Of a stretch of 64,000 nt of DNA, positions 50,865 to 58,888 are shown one piece after another. A program made the position numbers and the translations under genes. Origin of the DNA: Streptomyces deccanensis (GTDB lineage Bacteria; Actinomycetota; Actinomycetes; Streptomycetales; Streptomycetaceae); contig NZ_CP092431.1 in the NCBI RefSeq assembly GCF_022385335.1, positions 620,001 to 684,000 on the forward strand, read 5' to 3'. Position 1 is the first letter of the stretch. Each line of letters starts with the position of its first letter. The notes under the pieces are model-generated. The model made no database searches. It was not told the DNA's origin and saw nothing but the letters and a program-made list of their open reading frames with translations.

Positions 50865-52055
50865 TCAGTGGCCGGCGTCGAGCGGCAGGCCCGTGTAGTT
50901 CTCGGCGAGTTCGGCCGCCGCGTGCCGTGAGGTGGCGACGCGGTCGAGCTGGGAGAGCTGGAGCCGGGTCTCGAACGGGGACTGCCCCGGGTCCGCGTGG
51001 AGGGTCGTGGTCATGAAGTACGAGAAGTGCTCGGCCCGCCAGACCCGGCGCAGACAGGTGTCGGAGTAGGCGTCGAGCAGGTCGGTCGCGCCGGTCTCCT
51101 TGAGGCGGGCGAAGGCGCGGGCCAGCACGATGACGTCGGTGGCGGCCAGGTTCAGGCCCTTGGCTCCGGTGGGCGGGACGATGTGGGCGGCGTCCCCGGC
51201 CAGGAAGAGCCGGCCGTGTCGCATCGGCTCGGTGACATGGCTCCGCATCGGCAGGACCGCCTTGGAGGTGACGGGCCCGCGCTTGAGCCGCCAGCCCGGG
51301 TTGGCGGTCAGCGCGAAGCGGGCGTCCAGCTCGTCCCAGATCCGTTCGTCGGACCAGTCGGCCGGGTCGGTGCCGTTCGGGACCTGGAGGTAGAGCCGGC
51401 TCACGGACGGCGACCGCATGCTCGCCAGCGCGAAGCCCCGCTCGGAGTGGGCGTAGATCAGCTCCTCGTAGACGGGCGGGGCGTCGGCGAGGATGCCCAG
51501 CCAGGAGTAGGGGTACGTCCGCTCGTACGTCGTCCGCACCCCCTCCGGGACCGCGTCCCTGGCCACACCGTGGAAGCCGTCGCAGCCGACCACGTAGTCG
51601 CAGGTCAGCGTCTGTTCGCGCCCCTCATGGGTGTACCGGATCAGGGGCCGGTCGGTGTCGGCGCCCTCCACCGCGTGCACCTCCGCCTCGAACAGCAGGG
51701 GGCCGCCGTCGGTGAGCTGGAGGGCGATGAGGTCCTTGACGACCTCGGTCTGGGCGTAGACCCAGACCCGGCGGCCGCCGGTCAGGTCGGGGAAGTCGAC
51801 GCGGTGGGCGCGGCCGTCGAAGCGCAGCTCGATGCCCTCGTGCGGGATACCCTCGGCGTCCAGCCGTGCGCCCGCCCCCGCGGACCGCAGGACGTCGACG
51901 GTGGCCTGCTCCAGGATCCCGGCGCGCTGGCGCTGCTCGACGTACGTGCGGTCCTTGCGCTCCAGAACCACACTGTCGATTCCCGCGTTGTGCAGCAGGC
52001 GGGCCAGCAGCAGCCCCGCGGGGCCGCCGCCGATGATGCCGACGGTGGTGTGCAT
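50865..52055 (-). CDS. pobA: 4-hydroxybenzoate 3-monooxygenase
   Basis: Flavin monooxygenase converting 4-hydroxybenzoate to protocatechuate with NADPH and O2, feeding the beta-ketoadipate path. 396 residues, the standard length. FAD motif GIIGGGPAGLLLARLL, the internal VVGCDGFHGVARDAVP, and the second FAD motif LAGDAAHIVPPTGAKGLNLA are all intact; YAHSERGFALASMRSP matches the PobA substrate region. ATG 52055. No protocatechuate dioxygenase genes are in the window. A short dyad between this gene and the siderophore operon may be its operator. Confidence 0.94.
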   Translation of the reverse strand: MHTTVGIIGGGPAGLLLARLLHNAGIDSVVLERKDRTYVEQRQRAGILEQATVDVLRSAGAGARLDAEGIPHEGIELRFDGRAHRVDFPDLTGGRRVWVYAQTEVVKDLIALQLTDGGPLLFEAEVHAVEGADTDRPLIRYTHEGREQTLTCDYVVGCDGFHGVARDAVPEGVRTTYERTYPYSWLGILADAPPVYEELIYAHSERGFALASMRSPSVSRLYLQVPNGTDPADWSDERIWDELDARFALTANPGWRLKRGPVTSKAVLPMRSHVTEPMRHGRLFLAGDAAHIVPPTGAKGLNLAATDVIVLARAFARLKETGATDLLDAYSDTCLRRVWRAEHFSYFMTTTLHADPGQSPFETRLQLSQLDRVATSRHAAAELAENYTGLPLDAGH

Positions 52056-52119
52056 TGAGTACTCCTCGTCGTGAGGACGAGCCGCGTCCCGACCCCCGGG
52101 CCCCGACCTTGTTCGTCTA

Positions 52120-52135
52120 GTGAAATTCAGTTCAC
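52120..52135. promoter_or_regulatory. GTGAA-N6-TTCAC dyad upstream of pobA
   Basis: A perfect 5-bp dyad in an AT-rich patch 65 bases upstream of the pobA start. PobR/PcaU-type IclR regulators act on such genes elsewhere, but no regulator gene is adjacent here. Confidence 0.4.
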
Positions 52136-52172
52136 TTTCTGGGGTCGAGTCTGCGCCCGACCCGTCCGCCTG

Positions 52173-53441
52173 TCAACGGTCACACTCCCCCATCGACGGG
52201 TCCAGGAAGTGGAAACCGGGGCGCGGGTGCATCAGGAAGTCGTGGTGCGAGATGTTCCAGGCGTACGCGCCCGCGAGGGCGAAGGCCACCCGGTCCCCCG
52301 CGCGCAGCCCGGGGGCGTGGGCGTCCCGGGCGAGCAGGTCCTTCGGAGTGCACAGCTGTCCGGTGAGGCTGACGTACACCCCCTGGGCAGCCGGGCGCGG
52401 CCAGGAGTACGGCCACTCCCCCACCGGCAGCACCGAGCAGGGCTGGTCGTGCCCCTTGGTCGCCGGGGTGCGCAGATGGTGGGTGCCGCCCCGGACCACG
52501 GCGAACTCCTCGCCGTGGCTGCGCTTCACGTCCAGCACCTCGGTGGCGTACCAGCCGCAGTACGCGGTGAGCGCGCGGCCGGGTTCGATACGCAGCGTCA
52601 GTTCCGGGTGGGCGTCGGCGAGTCGGGCCAGGCCCGCCCCGTACGTCTTCCAGTCGAAGCGGCTCTCGGGGCGTGCGTAGTCGACGGCCATGCCGCCGCC
52701 GACGTTCACCTCGGAGATCGGTACGCCCAGGTCCGTGGCCCATTCCACGATCGAGCGGGCCACGGAGAGTAGTTCTGGTGCGTCGAGTCCGCTGGCCAAG
52801 TGGGCGTGCACGCCGCGCAGTTCGAGGTGCGGGTGGGTGCCGTCCGTGAGGGGGCGGAGCACGTCCGGCGCCTGAGTGGGGTCCAGTCCGAACGGGGTGG
52901 GCCGTCCGCCCATCGCGAGGGAGCTGCCCGCCAGCGAGCCGTCCGCCACCGCGAGGTTGAAGCGGAGCAGCACCCCGACCCGGGTGGCCGGCGCCGCCCG
53001 GCGTGCCAGTTCGGCGAGCACACGCAGGTCGTGCGCGCTCTCGACGTGGAAGCGTTCGACTCCCCGCTCCAGGGCGGCCCGGATCTCGTCGGGGGTCTTG
53101 CCGGGGCCGCCGAAGGCCAGCGGGCGGCCCGGGACCGCCTCGGCGACGTGGGCGAGTTCGCCGCCGGAGGAGACCTCGTAGCCGTCGACGTACGGGCCGA
53201 GCGCCGCCAGGATCGCCGGTTCCGGGTTGGCCTTGGCCGCGTAGTACAGCTCGACCCGCTCGGGGAGCGCGGCGCGTACGTGCGCGGCGTGCTCCCGCAG
53301 GGCCGTCAAGTCGTAGAGGTAGGCGGGGAGTTCGGTGGGCCGCAGGGCCAGGACGCGGTCGCGTACGGCGGCGGTGGGGAGGGTCATCGTGGACTCCTGG
53401 CTCATGACGTGCCCGTGGCCCGTCCCGTGGTCGTGGTTCAT
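52173..53441 (-). CDS. PLP-dependent decarboxylase of the siderophore operon (PvsE-like)
   Basis: Fold-type III PLP decarboxylase, 422 residues. PLP-binding Lys in YYAAKANPEP (near residue 72), substrate/phosphate region HAHLASGLDAP, VNVGGGMAVDY and EPGRALTAYCGWY, and the C-terminal dimer residues in GAYAWNISHHDFL. In vibrioferrin synthesis PvsE decarboxylates the citryl-serine intermediate to an ethanolamine derivative; position and family match. ATG 53441 overlaps the upstream stop (ATGA) and has GGTGGAG before it; ATG 53387 is an alternative with AGGAG. The longer form begins with His-rich MNHDHGTGHGH. Last gene of the operon. Confidence 0.88.
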   Translation of the reverse strand: MNHDHGTGHGHVMSQESTMTLPTAAVRDRVLALRPTELPAYLYDLTALREHAAHVRAALPERVELYYAAKANPEPAILAALGPYVDGYEVSSGGELAHVAEAVPGRPLAFGGPGKTPDEIRAALERGVERFHVESAHDLRVLAELARRAAPATRVGVLLRFNLAVADGSLAGSSLAMGGRPTPFGLDPTQAPDVLRPLTDGTHPHLELRGVHAHLASGLDAPELLSVARSIVEWATDLGVPISEVNVGGGMAVDYARPESRFDWKTYGAGLARLADAHPELTLRIEPGRALTAYCGWYATEVLDVKRSHGEEFAVVRGGTHHLRTPATKGHDQPCSVLPVGEWPYSWPRPAAQGVYVSLTGQLCTPKDLLARDAHAPGLRAGDRVAFALAGAYAWNISHHDFLMHPRPGFHFLDPSMGECDR

Positions 53442-55189
53442 CGGGGGCTCCACCGCAGGACGTCCTCGGCGAGGGGTGAGGGGAGGCGGACGTAACCGGC
53501 CTCGCGGTCGGCCTTGCGTTCCCAGCGGGTGAGGAGGTTGGTCTTGGCGGGGAGCGGGACGCCCGCCAGGAGGGCGGCGAGGCGGGGCGGGCAGACATTC
53601 TCGTCGGCGTAGTCCTGGAGGGTCGCCCGGACCGCCGCCCACAGGTCGGCCTCGGTCTCCGGGTGCAGGTCGGCGAGCGCGGCGAGCAGTTCGGCGACGT
53701 GGTTGACGAGCAGGCAGTACACGACCCGGTCCCAGCCGCGCCGGGCGTCGTACGACAGGGGGCCCGCGACCTCGGGCGGGAGCGCGGCGAGGGCGTCGGC
53801 GTGGTGGTCGGGGACGAGCTTGGTGCCCTCCAGGTCGCGGAAGAGCACCTGGGCGGGCATCCCGTCGCCGTCGACGCAGATCAGGACGTTCTGGAGGTGG
53901 GGTTCCAGGACGATGCCGTGGTCGAAGCAGGCGGCGAGCACGGGCGGGACGAGCAGGCGCAGATAGGCCCGCCACCAGTGCAGGGCGGTCCGCGGGCCGG
54001 CCCCGTCGAGCAGGCGGGAGACGTGGGCGCCGCTGGTCGGGTACTCGTCGGCGACGGCGGCCGCGAGCAGCGGGGTCGTGCCCGGCAGCAGCCGCCGGGA
54101 CAGGCCCTCGCGGACGATGACACCGAAGCCTTCGAGCAGGGCCCGGTCGGGGGTGCCGTCGGGGCCGGGGACGGCGAGGCTGCGGTAGGCGGGTTCGCGG
54201 AGCATCGCGCTGCCGGGGAAGCGGGTCTGCAGGTCGGTGAGGGCGGGGGCGAGCAGACGGGTCAGGGCGACGGCGCCGGAGAGTTCGTAACTGGCGTTCT
54301 TGCGGAGGCAGTTGGTGATGCGGACGTTGAGGCTGAACTTCAGGAAGGCGTCGCCGTCGAAGAGGGTGCGGACCGAGGCGGTGGCGGCGTACTCCCGGCC
54401 GCCGGGCCCCAGGTCGAGGATGTCGCCGCGGCCCAACGCCTGCCGGAGCAGCCGGTGTTCGCGGAGCATCTCGTACTGCCAGGGGTGGGCGGGCAGCAGT
54501 CGGTAGCCCTCGGGGACGTCACCGCGTTCCCGGTCGAGCACGGCCGTGGCGCCCTCCTCGGCGGTCTCCTCGGCGATCAGGTGCTCGCGTACGGCGAGGT
54601 TGCGCAGCGGGAAGGTGGCGCCGGCCTCGGGGGCGTACGACTGCCAGGCCTCCGCGTCGCCCGTGCGGGCCTTGGGGGTGGGGTGGAAGCGGTGGCCGAA
54701 GAGCAGGGACTGCTCGGAGGCGAGGTAGTCCGGCAGCCCGTGGGGGGCGGTGGGGTGCGGGTCCCGCGCGGCTGCCGCGCGGCCGGTGGGCTCGTCGGCC
54801 GCGCGGGCCGCGAGCGCGGTGGCGACGGTGCGGTGGCTGGAGTCGATCTGGTGCAGGAACTCGTCGTTGCGGACGCCGGTGCGCAGGGACAGTTCGTCGT
54901 GGATGTACTCGGCGAGACGGCGCCAGTCGAGCGCGGTCCAGCCGGTGTCGGACGGCTCCTGGACGGGGCCGGTGAAGCGGTGTGCGCCCAGGAGGGATCG
55001 GCGGCGCAGGGCGACGCGGAGGAGGAGCCCGCGGCGGGGCAGGCGCAGCAGGAGGTGGCCGTCGATGACGGCGGTCTGGTGTTCGGGGCCGGACACCTCG
55101 CGCAGCAGGCAGTTGAGGAGGGTGTGGGCCACCGCGTCGTCGGCGGTGGGCAGGTGGGTGGTACCGAGCGTGTCGGTGAGCGGGGGCAT
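53438..55189 (-). CDS. NIS siderophore synthetase, second copy (IucA/IucC; PvsD-like)
   Basis: ATP-dependent ligase that joins a carboxylate (usually citrate) to an amine or alcohol by an acyl-adenylate, 583 residues. Conserved ATP and substrate motifs: FGHRFHPTPKARTG, LLPAHPWQYE, LKFSLNVRITNCLRKN, HGIVLEPHLQNVL, FRDLEGTKLV, and the C-terminal lid/FhuF-like region PAKTNLLTRW. ATG 55189 follows the stop of the small membrane ORF directly with no gap. Its place between the exporter position and the decarboxylase equals pvsD/xssD. Confidence 0.92.
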   Translation of the reverse strand: MPPLTDTLGTTHLPTADDAVAHTLLNCLLREVSGPEHQTAVIDGHLLLRLPRRGLLLRVALRRRSLLGAHRFTGPVQEPSDTGWTALDWRRLAEYIHDELSLRTGVRNDEFLHQIDSSHRTVATALAARAADEPTGRAAAARDPHPTAPHGLPDYLASEQSLLFGHRFHPTPKARTGDAEAWQSYAPEAGATFPLRNLAVREHLIAEETAEEGATAVLDRERGDVPEGYRLLPAHPWQYEMLREHRLLRQALGRGDILDLGPGGREYAATASVRTLFDGDAFLKFSLNVRITNCLRKNASYELSGAVALTRLLAPALTDLQTRFPGSAMLREPAYRSLAVPGPDGTPDRALLEGFGVIVREGLSRRLLPGTTPLLAAAVADEYPTSGAHVSRLLDGAGPRTALHWWRAYLRLLVPPVLAACFDHGIVLEPHLQNVLICVDGDGMPAQVLFRDLEGTKLVPDHHADALAALPPEVAGPLSYDARRGWDRVVYCLLVNHVAELLAALADLHPETEADLWAAVRATLQDYADENVCPPRLAALLAGVPLPAKTNLLTRWERKADREAGYVRLPSPLAEDVLRWSPR

Positions 55190-55408
55190 TCAGCGGCTCC
55201 AGCGGGTACGCGGATGTGGGGGAAGGAGGGTCGCGAAGACGGCGAGGGCGGCTGTGCCGCTGCCTATGAGCGCCGGGGCGGCGGGCCCGAACCGGGCGCG
55301 GCCCACGGCTGCGGTCACGCCGGCGGTGACGGCGCCTGCCCTGGAGAAGAACACCAGGGGGCCTGACGCGGAGCGCGACACCGCGATCGCCTCGGCGGTG
55401 GCGGTCAT
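55190..55408 (-). CDS. Two-helix membrane ORF at the exporter position (MFS C-terminal relic)
   Basis: Protein of 72 residues whose start overlaps the upstream stop (ATGA) and whose stop touches the next start. Two hydrophobic segments: SGPLVFFSRAGAVTAGVTAA and APALIGSGTAALAVFATLLP, with RARFGP between, the look of the last two helices of an MFS transporter (loop R-x-x-x-F-G-P). In vibrioferrin and xanthoferrin operons the MFS exporter gene pvsC/xssC lies exactly here. I infer an internally deleted exporter gene that stayed in register and coupled. Alternatively it is an unrelated small membrane peptide. Confidence 0.6.
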   Translation of the reverse strand: MTATAEAIAVSRSASGPLVFFSRAGAVTAGVTAAVGRARFGPAAPALIGSGTAALAVFATLLPPHPRTRWSR

Positions 55409-57258
55409 GCCGAACCACCCTGTCCCAGAAGGTAGTTGGGCCCGGTGGTGTAGTGCTTGTTGATGTCGGCGGCGCCCGACCGTGCCTTGCTGAGCAGGGT
55501 TCCGGCGGTCACCATCGCCTTCACGGGCAGCTCGGGCGCGTTCAGCACCCGCGCGCGCAGGACGTCCGCCGCGTCCCCGCCGAGCCGGTCGACGGCCTCG
55601 GTGAGGCGGTCCCGGACGAGACGGAGCAGCCGGTCCAGCGGGGCACGGCCGTGGCGGGCCAGGCCGAACGCGTAGGCGCCGGCGCACAGATGGACGGTGA
55701 TGGTGGTGAAGAGGTCGGCGACCGCCCGGTCGCCGGTGGTGAAGGTACGGGCGTCGTCGAAGCCCCGGCTTCCCCCGTCCTCACCCAGCCTGGCGGCCAG
55801 GCGCACGGGGTTCACGCGGGGCCCGTCGTTGTCCTTCAGCAGCAGCCGCAGGTCACCGGGGTCGGGGCCGAACACCAGGGAGACGTTCTGTTGGTGCGAT
55901 TCCAGGGCGATGCCGTAGCCGAAGAGCGTGGTCTGCCAGTCGAACAGCAGGGTGAGCACGGCGTCGAGGAGGGCGACCGGGTCACCTTCGTGGAAGCGGT
56001 CGGCGAGATGGTCGACGACCAGACGTCCCCCGGGGGCCTCGGCGAGGAGGGCGGCCATGGGGAGGACAACGCAGTCGTCGAGGTCCGTCGGGTAGCGGCG
56101 GCACAGGACGGCGAGGAGTTCGTGTCCGGCGTGCGCGTACACCGTCTCGTCGGCGTGCAGCACCCGGCCCCGGAAGCGCGGCTCGCGGTCGGTCACCTCC
56201 GCGAGCAGCCGCTGTCCGGCGGCACCGTCGACGAGCGTCCCCGGCTTGATGGACCGCTTGTTGCGCAGGCCCAGGGTGGCGGTGGCCAGGGGCAGTTTGA
56301 GGTGCAGGGAGGGGGCGGCGGCGGGGGCGACCGTACGCATCGACAGGGTGGGCACGACCGGGAGGTACGCCCGGTCGGCGAGGACGGCCCGGCCCGCGAG
56401 CCCCACCTCGCGCAAGGCCGCGTCCAGGGCCGGGCCGACGGTCAACGGGTGGACGGGCAGGGTGACATGGGTGCGGTCGAGGTCCGCGAGCCCTAGCCCC
56501 GAGGGGGTGGGCCAGCCGTCCGGGAGGTCCCCGGCCACGGTGACGGACTCCCTGGGCAGGGCGAGCCACTGGAGTGCGAACGTCGGATGGAACTCGGGTG
56601 CGTGGTCCCGCAGTTGTGCCTCGTCGAGGCCGGAGCGGCCGCGCGCGGTCGGGTAGACCGGGTGGTCGAGGCGGGCCGCGAGCGTCTCGTACGCCAGGCC
56701 GCCGCGCAGCCCCGTCCAGTCGGCGAGGTCGGCGCCGTACAGGTCGGTGAGCCCCTCGGCGATCTCCTGCGCCGTCGCCTCGTGCAGCCGCATCGTCGCG
56801 AGGGTCTGGCGGCACTCCTCGGCGAACGCGGCGAAGCCGTCGTGGTCGGCGGGGTCGGCGAGGGTGCGCAGGGCGGCGAGGACGGTGTCGCAGGTGGCGA
56901 GGCGGGTGCCGTCCGACTCGCGGACGATCAGGGGCAGGCGGGCGGTGAAGGGGTGCTGGAAGCCGTCCTCGGTGACCGGGAGGAGGAGGGCGTCGGCGCC
57001 GTCCGGGGTGGGCAGGCGCAGCCAGCGGCCGTCCGGGTGCTCGACGGGCGTGCTGCGGGTGCGCAGGCCCACGACGTCCTCACGGAGGAGGGCGCCGAGC
57101 ACGCGGGTGAGCAGCTCGGCTTCGGTGGCGTCGCCCGCCTCGGTGGGTGTGGCCGTGGGGCCTGCGGCGGTTGCGGGGGCCACCTGGGACTCGGGGGCCG
57201 CTGGGGACTCGGGGGTGCCCTCCCGGGCCAGGGCGGCCACGGCGCTCACGGCGCTCAC
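55405..57258 (-). CDS. NIS siderophore synthetase, first copy (IucA/IucC; PvsB-like)
   Basis: Second ATP-dependent carboxylate ligase of the operon, 617 residues with an Ala/Pro/Thr-rich N-terminal tail of ~40. Motifs: LDHPVYPTARGRSG, VTLPVHPLTVGP, HLKLPLATATLGLRNKRSIK, IALESHQQNVSLVF, LLKDNDGPRVNP, and PVKAMVTAGTLLSKA near the end. The two synthetases share fold but differ enough to act on different acceptors, as in two-step citrate siderophores. GTG 57258 overlaps the ATP-grasp stop by 4 bases. Confidence 0.92.
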   Translation of the reverse strand: MSAVSAVAALAREGTPESPAAPESQVAPATAAGPTATPTEAGDATEAELLTRVLGALLREDVVGLRTRSTPVEHPDGRWLRLPTPDGADALLLPVTEDGFQHPFTARLPLIVRESDGTRLATCDTVLAALRTLADPADHDGFAAFAEECRQTLATMRLHEATAQEIAEGLTDLYGADLADWTGLRGGLAYETLAARLDHPVYPTARGRSGLDEAQLRDHAPEFHPTFALQWLALPRESVTVAGDLPDGWPTPSGLGLADLDRTHVTLPVHPLTVGPALDAALREVGLAGRAVLADRAYLPVVPTLSMRTVAPAAAPSLHLKLPLATATLGLRNKRSIKPGTLVDGAAGQRLLAEVTDREPRFRGRVLHADETVYAHAGHELLAVLCRRYPTDLDDCVVLPMAALLAEAPGGRLVVDHLADRFHEGDPVALLDAVLTLLFDWQTTLFGYGIALESHQQNVSLVFGPDPGDLRLLLKDNDGPRVNPVRLAARLGEDGGSRGFDDARTFTTGDRAVADLFTTITVHLCAGAYAFGLARHGRAPLDRLLRLVRDRLTEAVDRLGGDAADVLRARVLNAPELPVKAMVTAGTLLSKARSGAADINKHYTTGPNYLLGQGGSA

Positions 57259-58454
57259 GGCTGGATCTCCCAGCGCCGGTCGGCGAGGAAGTCCGCCACG
57301 GCCCGGTCCACGCTCTGCTGAGTAGTGCCGGTGGCGCGGAGGACGCCGAGGTAGTCGCGGTTGGTCCGGTACAGCTCGTGGCGTTCACCGGGTGCGCGCA
57401 GCGGGCGGTACGTCAGCCGCACCCCGCCGACGGTGACATCGGTGGCGGCGGGAGCGGCGACGAGGGTGCCGGCCCGGTCGGCGCAGGGGTACTCGAGGCG
57501 GGCCGCGCCGTCGCGCCGGATGCCCAGGTCGGCGGGGAGCGGCTCGCCGAGGTGGGTGCGGAGGATGTGCTCGAACAGCGGGACGTCGAGGAGCTGGGCG
57601 AGCAGCAGATCGCACTGGTCGCCGATGGCGCGGTAGTTGACCTCGATGACGCGGGCCCGGCCCGCGTGGACGACGAACTCGGTGTGGCAGGCGCCGAAAC
57701 CGACGCCCAGCGCGTCGAGTTGGGCGAGCACCTGCGCGACGACCGGTTCGGGGTAGGCCGGAACGAAGGTGAGCCGCTCCTCGATGAAGTACGGCGGCGG
57801 GGACAGTTCGGTGTGGAAGCCGCCGAGCACGTGCCGGACCCGGCCGTCGCCGAGGGTCTCCAGGGTGTGGAGCTCCCCGGGCAGGTACTCCTCGACGACC
57901 AGGGTGGCGCCCGGCCGGCGGGCCAGGATCTCCTCGGCGCGCGCCACGAGGTCCTCGGCGGTGTCGACGAGCACGACGTCCTCGCTGGCGACGCCCTCGC
58001 GGGGCTTGACGACACAGGGGTACGGGGCGTCGGCGAGGAGGCGGCCGGTGAGGTCGGCGGGGGCGGTGATCTCGGCGGACCAGACGGTGTCGACGCCGGA
58101 CGCGGCGAGGTGGCGGCGCATCTCGCCCTTGTCCTTGGCGCGCAGGGCGGCCCGCCAGTCCTTGCCGGGGAGGTCGAAGTAGTGGGCGGCCAGGGCGGCC
58201 TGGGTCTGGAGGTGGTCGCTGTTGGTGAAGACCGCGTCGGGTCTGTGGTGGGTGGAGATCCGGGTGATGACGGCGCGGTGGTCCCGTACGTCGCAGGTGA
58301 GGACCTCGATCCCGGGGTGCTCCGGGTAGGCCGCGCGGTGCGCGTCGGGCTGGTCGGTGAGGAGGGTGACGTCCAGTCCCAGCCGGACGGCGGCGGGCAG
58401 GAAGCCCTCGGTGACGGAGTCGGTGGGGTTGAGGGCGAGCAGGTACAGGCGCAT
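57255..58454 (-). CDS. ATP-grasp ligase of the siderophore operon (PvsA-like)
   Basis: Carboxylate-amine ligase of 399 residues. ATP-grasp blocks: GKDWRAALRAKDKGEMRRHL (entry), YPCVVKPREGVASEDVVLVD (ATP Lys), LVVEEYLPGELHTLE, and metal/phosphate ligands in VIEVNYRAIGDQCDLLLAQ. In vibrioferrin synthesis PvsA is the ATP-grasp enzyme thought to build the amino-acid/alpha-ketoglutarate half. ATG 58454 lacks a clear ribosome site; GTG 58466 has GGAAG upstream and is an alternative. It begins the coupled synthetic genes, 20 bases after the FecCD stub. Confidence 0.9.
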   Translation of the reverse strand: MRLYLLALNPTDSVTEGFLPAAVRLGLDVTLLTDQPDAHRAAYPEHPGIEVLTCDVRDHRAVITRISTHHRPDAVFTNSDHLQTQAALAAHYFDLPGKDWRAALRAKDKGEMRRHLAASGVDTVWSAEITAPADLTGRLLADAPYPCVVKPREGVASEDVVLVDTAEDLVARAEEILARRPGATLVVEEYLPGELHTLETLGDGRVRHVLGGFHTELSPPPYFIEERLTFVPAYPEPVVAQVLAQLDALGVGFGACHTEFVVHAGRARVIEVNYRAIGDQCDLLLAQLLDVPLFEHILRTHLGEPLPADLGIRRDGAARLEYPCADRAGTLVAAPAATDVTVGGVRLTYRPLRAPGERHELYRTNRDYLGVLRATGTTQQSVDRAVADFLADRRWEIQP

Positions 58455-58474
58455 GGGGTGGTGCACGGCTTCCG

Positions 58475-58699
58475 CTAGCGGGTGGGGGGTGGGTCGATGC
58501 CCAGGGCGGTCGGCGAGGCGAGCGGATCGCGGGTGCCGCCCTGGGCCACGGCGCCCACGAAACCGAGGGCGGCACCGACCGCGAGGCCGACGACCGTGCA
58601 CGGCAACCGAAGTCCTGTCACCACCAGGGCACGCGGGGGCGGGCCGGTCGGCGCGGCCCGTTCGGCCGCAGTCACGACACGTGAACTCGGGTTAGGCAT
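58475..58699 (-). pseudogene. FecCD-type siderophore permease stub
   Basis: ORF of 74 residues from ATG 58699 (TTG 58741 also in frame). TGLRLPCTVVGLAVGAALGF and GAVAQGGTRDPLASPTALGI match the first conserved block of FecCD ABC permeases (consensus R-L-P-R..VGAALA..GA..Q...RNPLADP..LGI). A full permease has ~330 residues; here it ends six residues after LGI. So it is a 5' stub left at the head of the operon and cannot transport. It may persist because the promoter and ribosome entry for the operon lie in front of it. Confidence 0.75.
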
Positions 58700-58832
58700 C
58701 TTTTTAGCTTTCAACAGCCGTGGGCTCGCTGTGATCCGCAACGCCCTTGGTCAACTCGCAGGTGACTTCGCTGGTCAACGAGGTGCACGACTACTTCACA
58801 CCTGCATGGTCATCGACACGCGATCTTGCAGA

Positions 58833-58851
58833 TAAGGTAAGGCTTACCTCC
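58833..58851. promoter_or_regulatory. DmdR1/IdeR-type iron box
   Basis: The core AGGTAAG-G-CTTACCT (58835-58849) is a perfect palindrome. The 19-base site matches the actinobacterial iron-box consensus TTAGGTTAGGCTAACCTAA at 14 positions. It lies 38 bases before the FhuF-like gene and about 135 bases before the permease stub on the other strand, so it can control both directions. Iron-loaded DmdR would repress. Confidence 0.88.
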
Positions 58852-58888
58852 CCTTCTCGCCAAACCTCTTCACGCTCTGGAGTTACCG

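Noticed and set aside
53663..55366. 567-codon plus-strand ORF opposite the second NIS synthetase
   Set aside because: Gly/Val/Glu-rich antisense product without family features.
52173..58454. Desferrioxamine (desABCD) operon
   Set aside because: There is no lysine N-monooxygenase or acyltransferase; instead an ATP-grasp ligase and two NIS synthetases, and the decarboxylase is of the fold-type III class.
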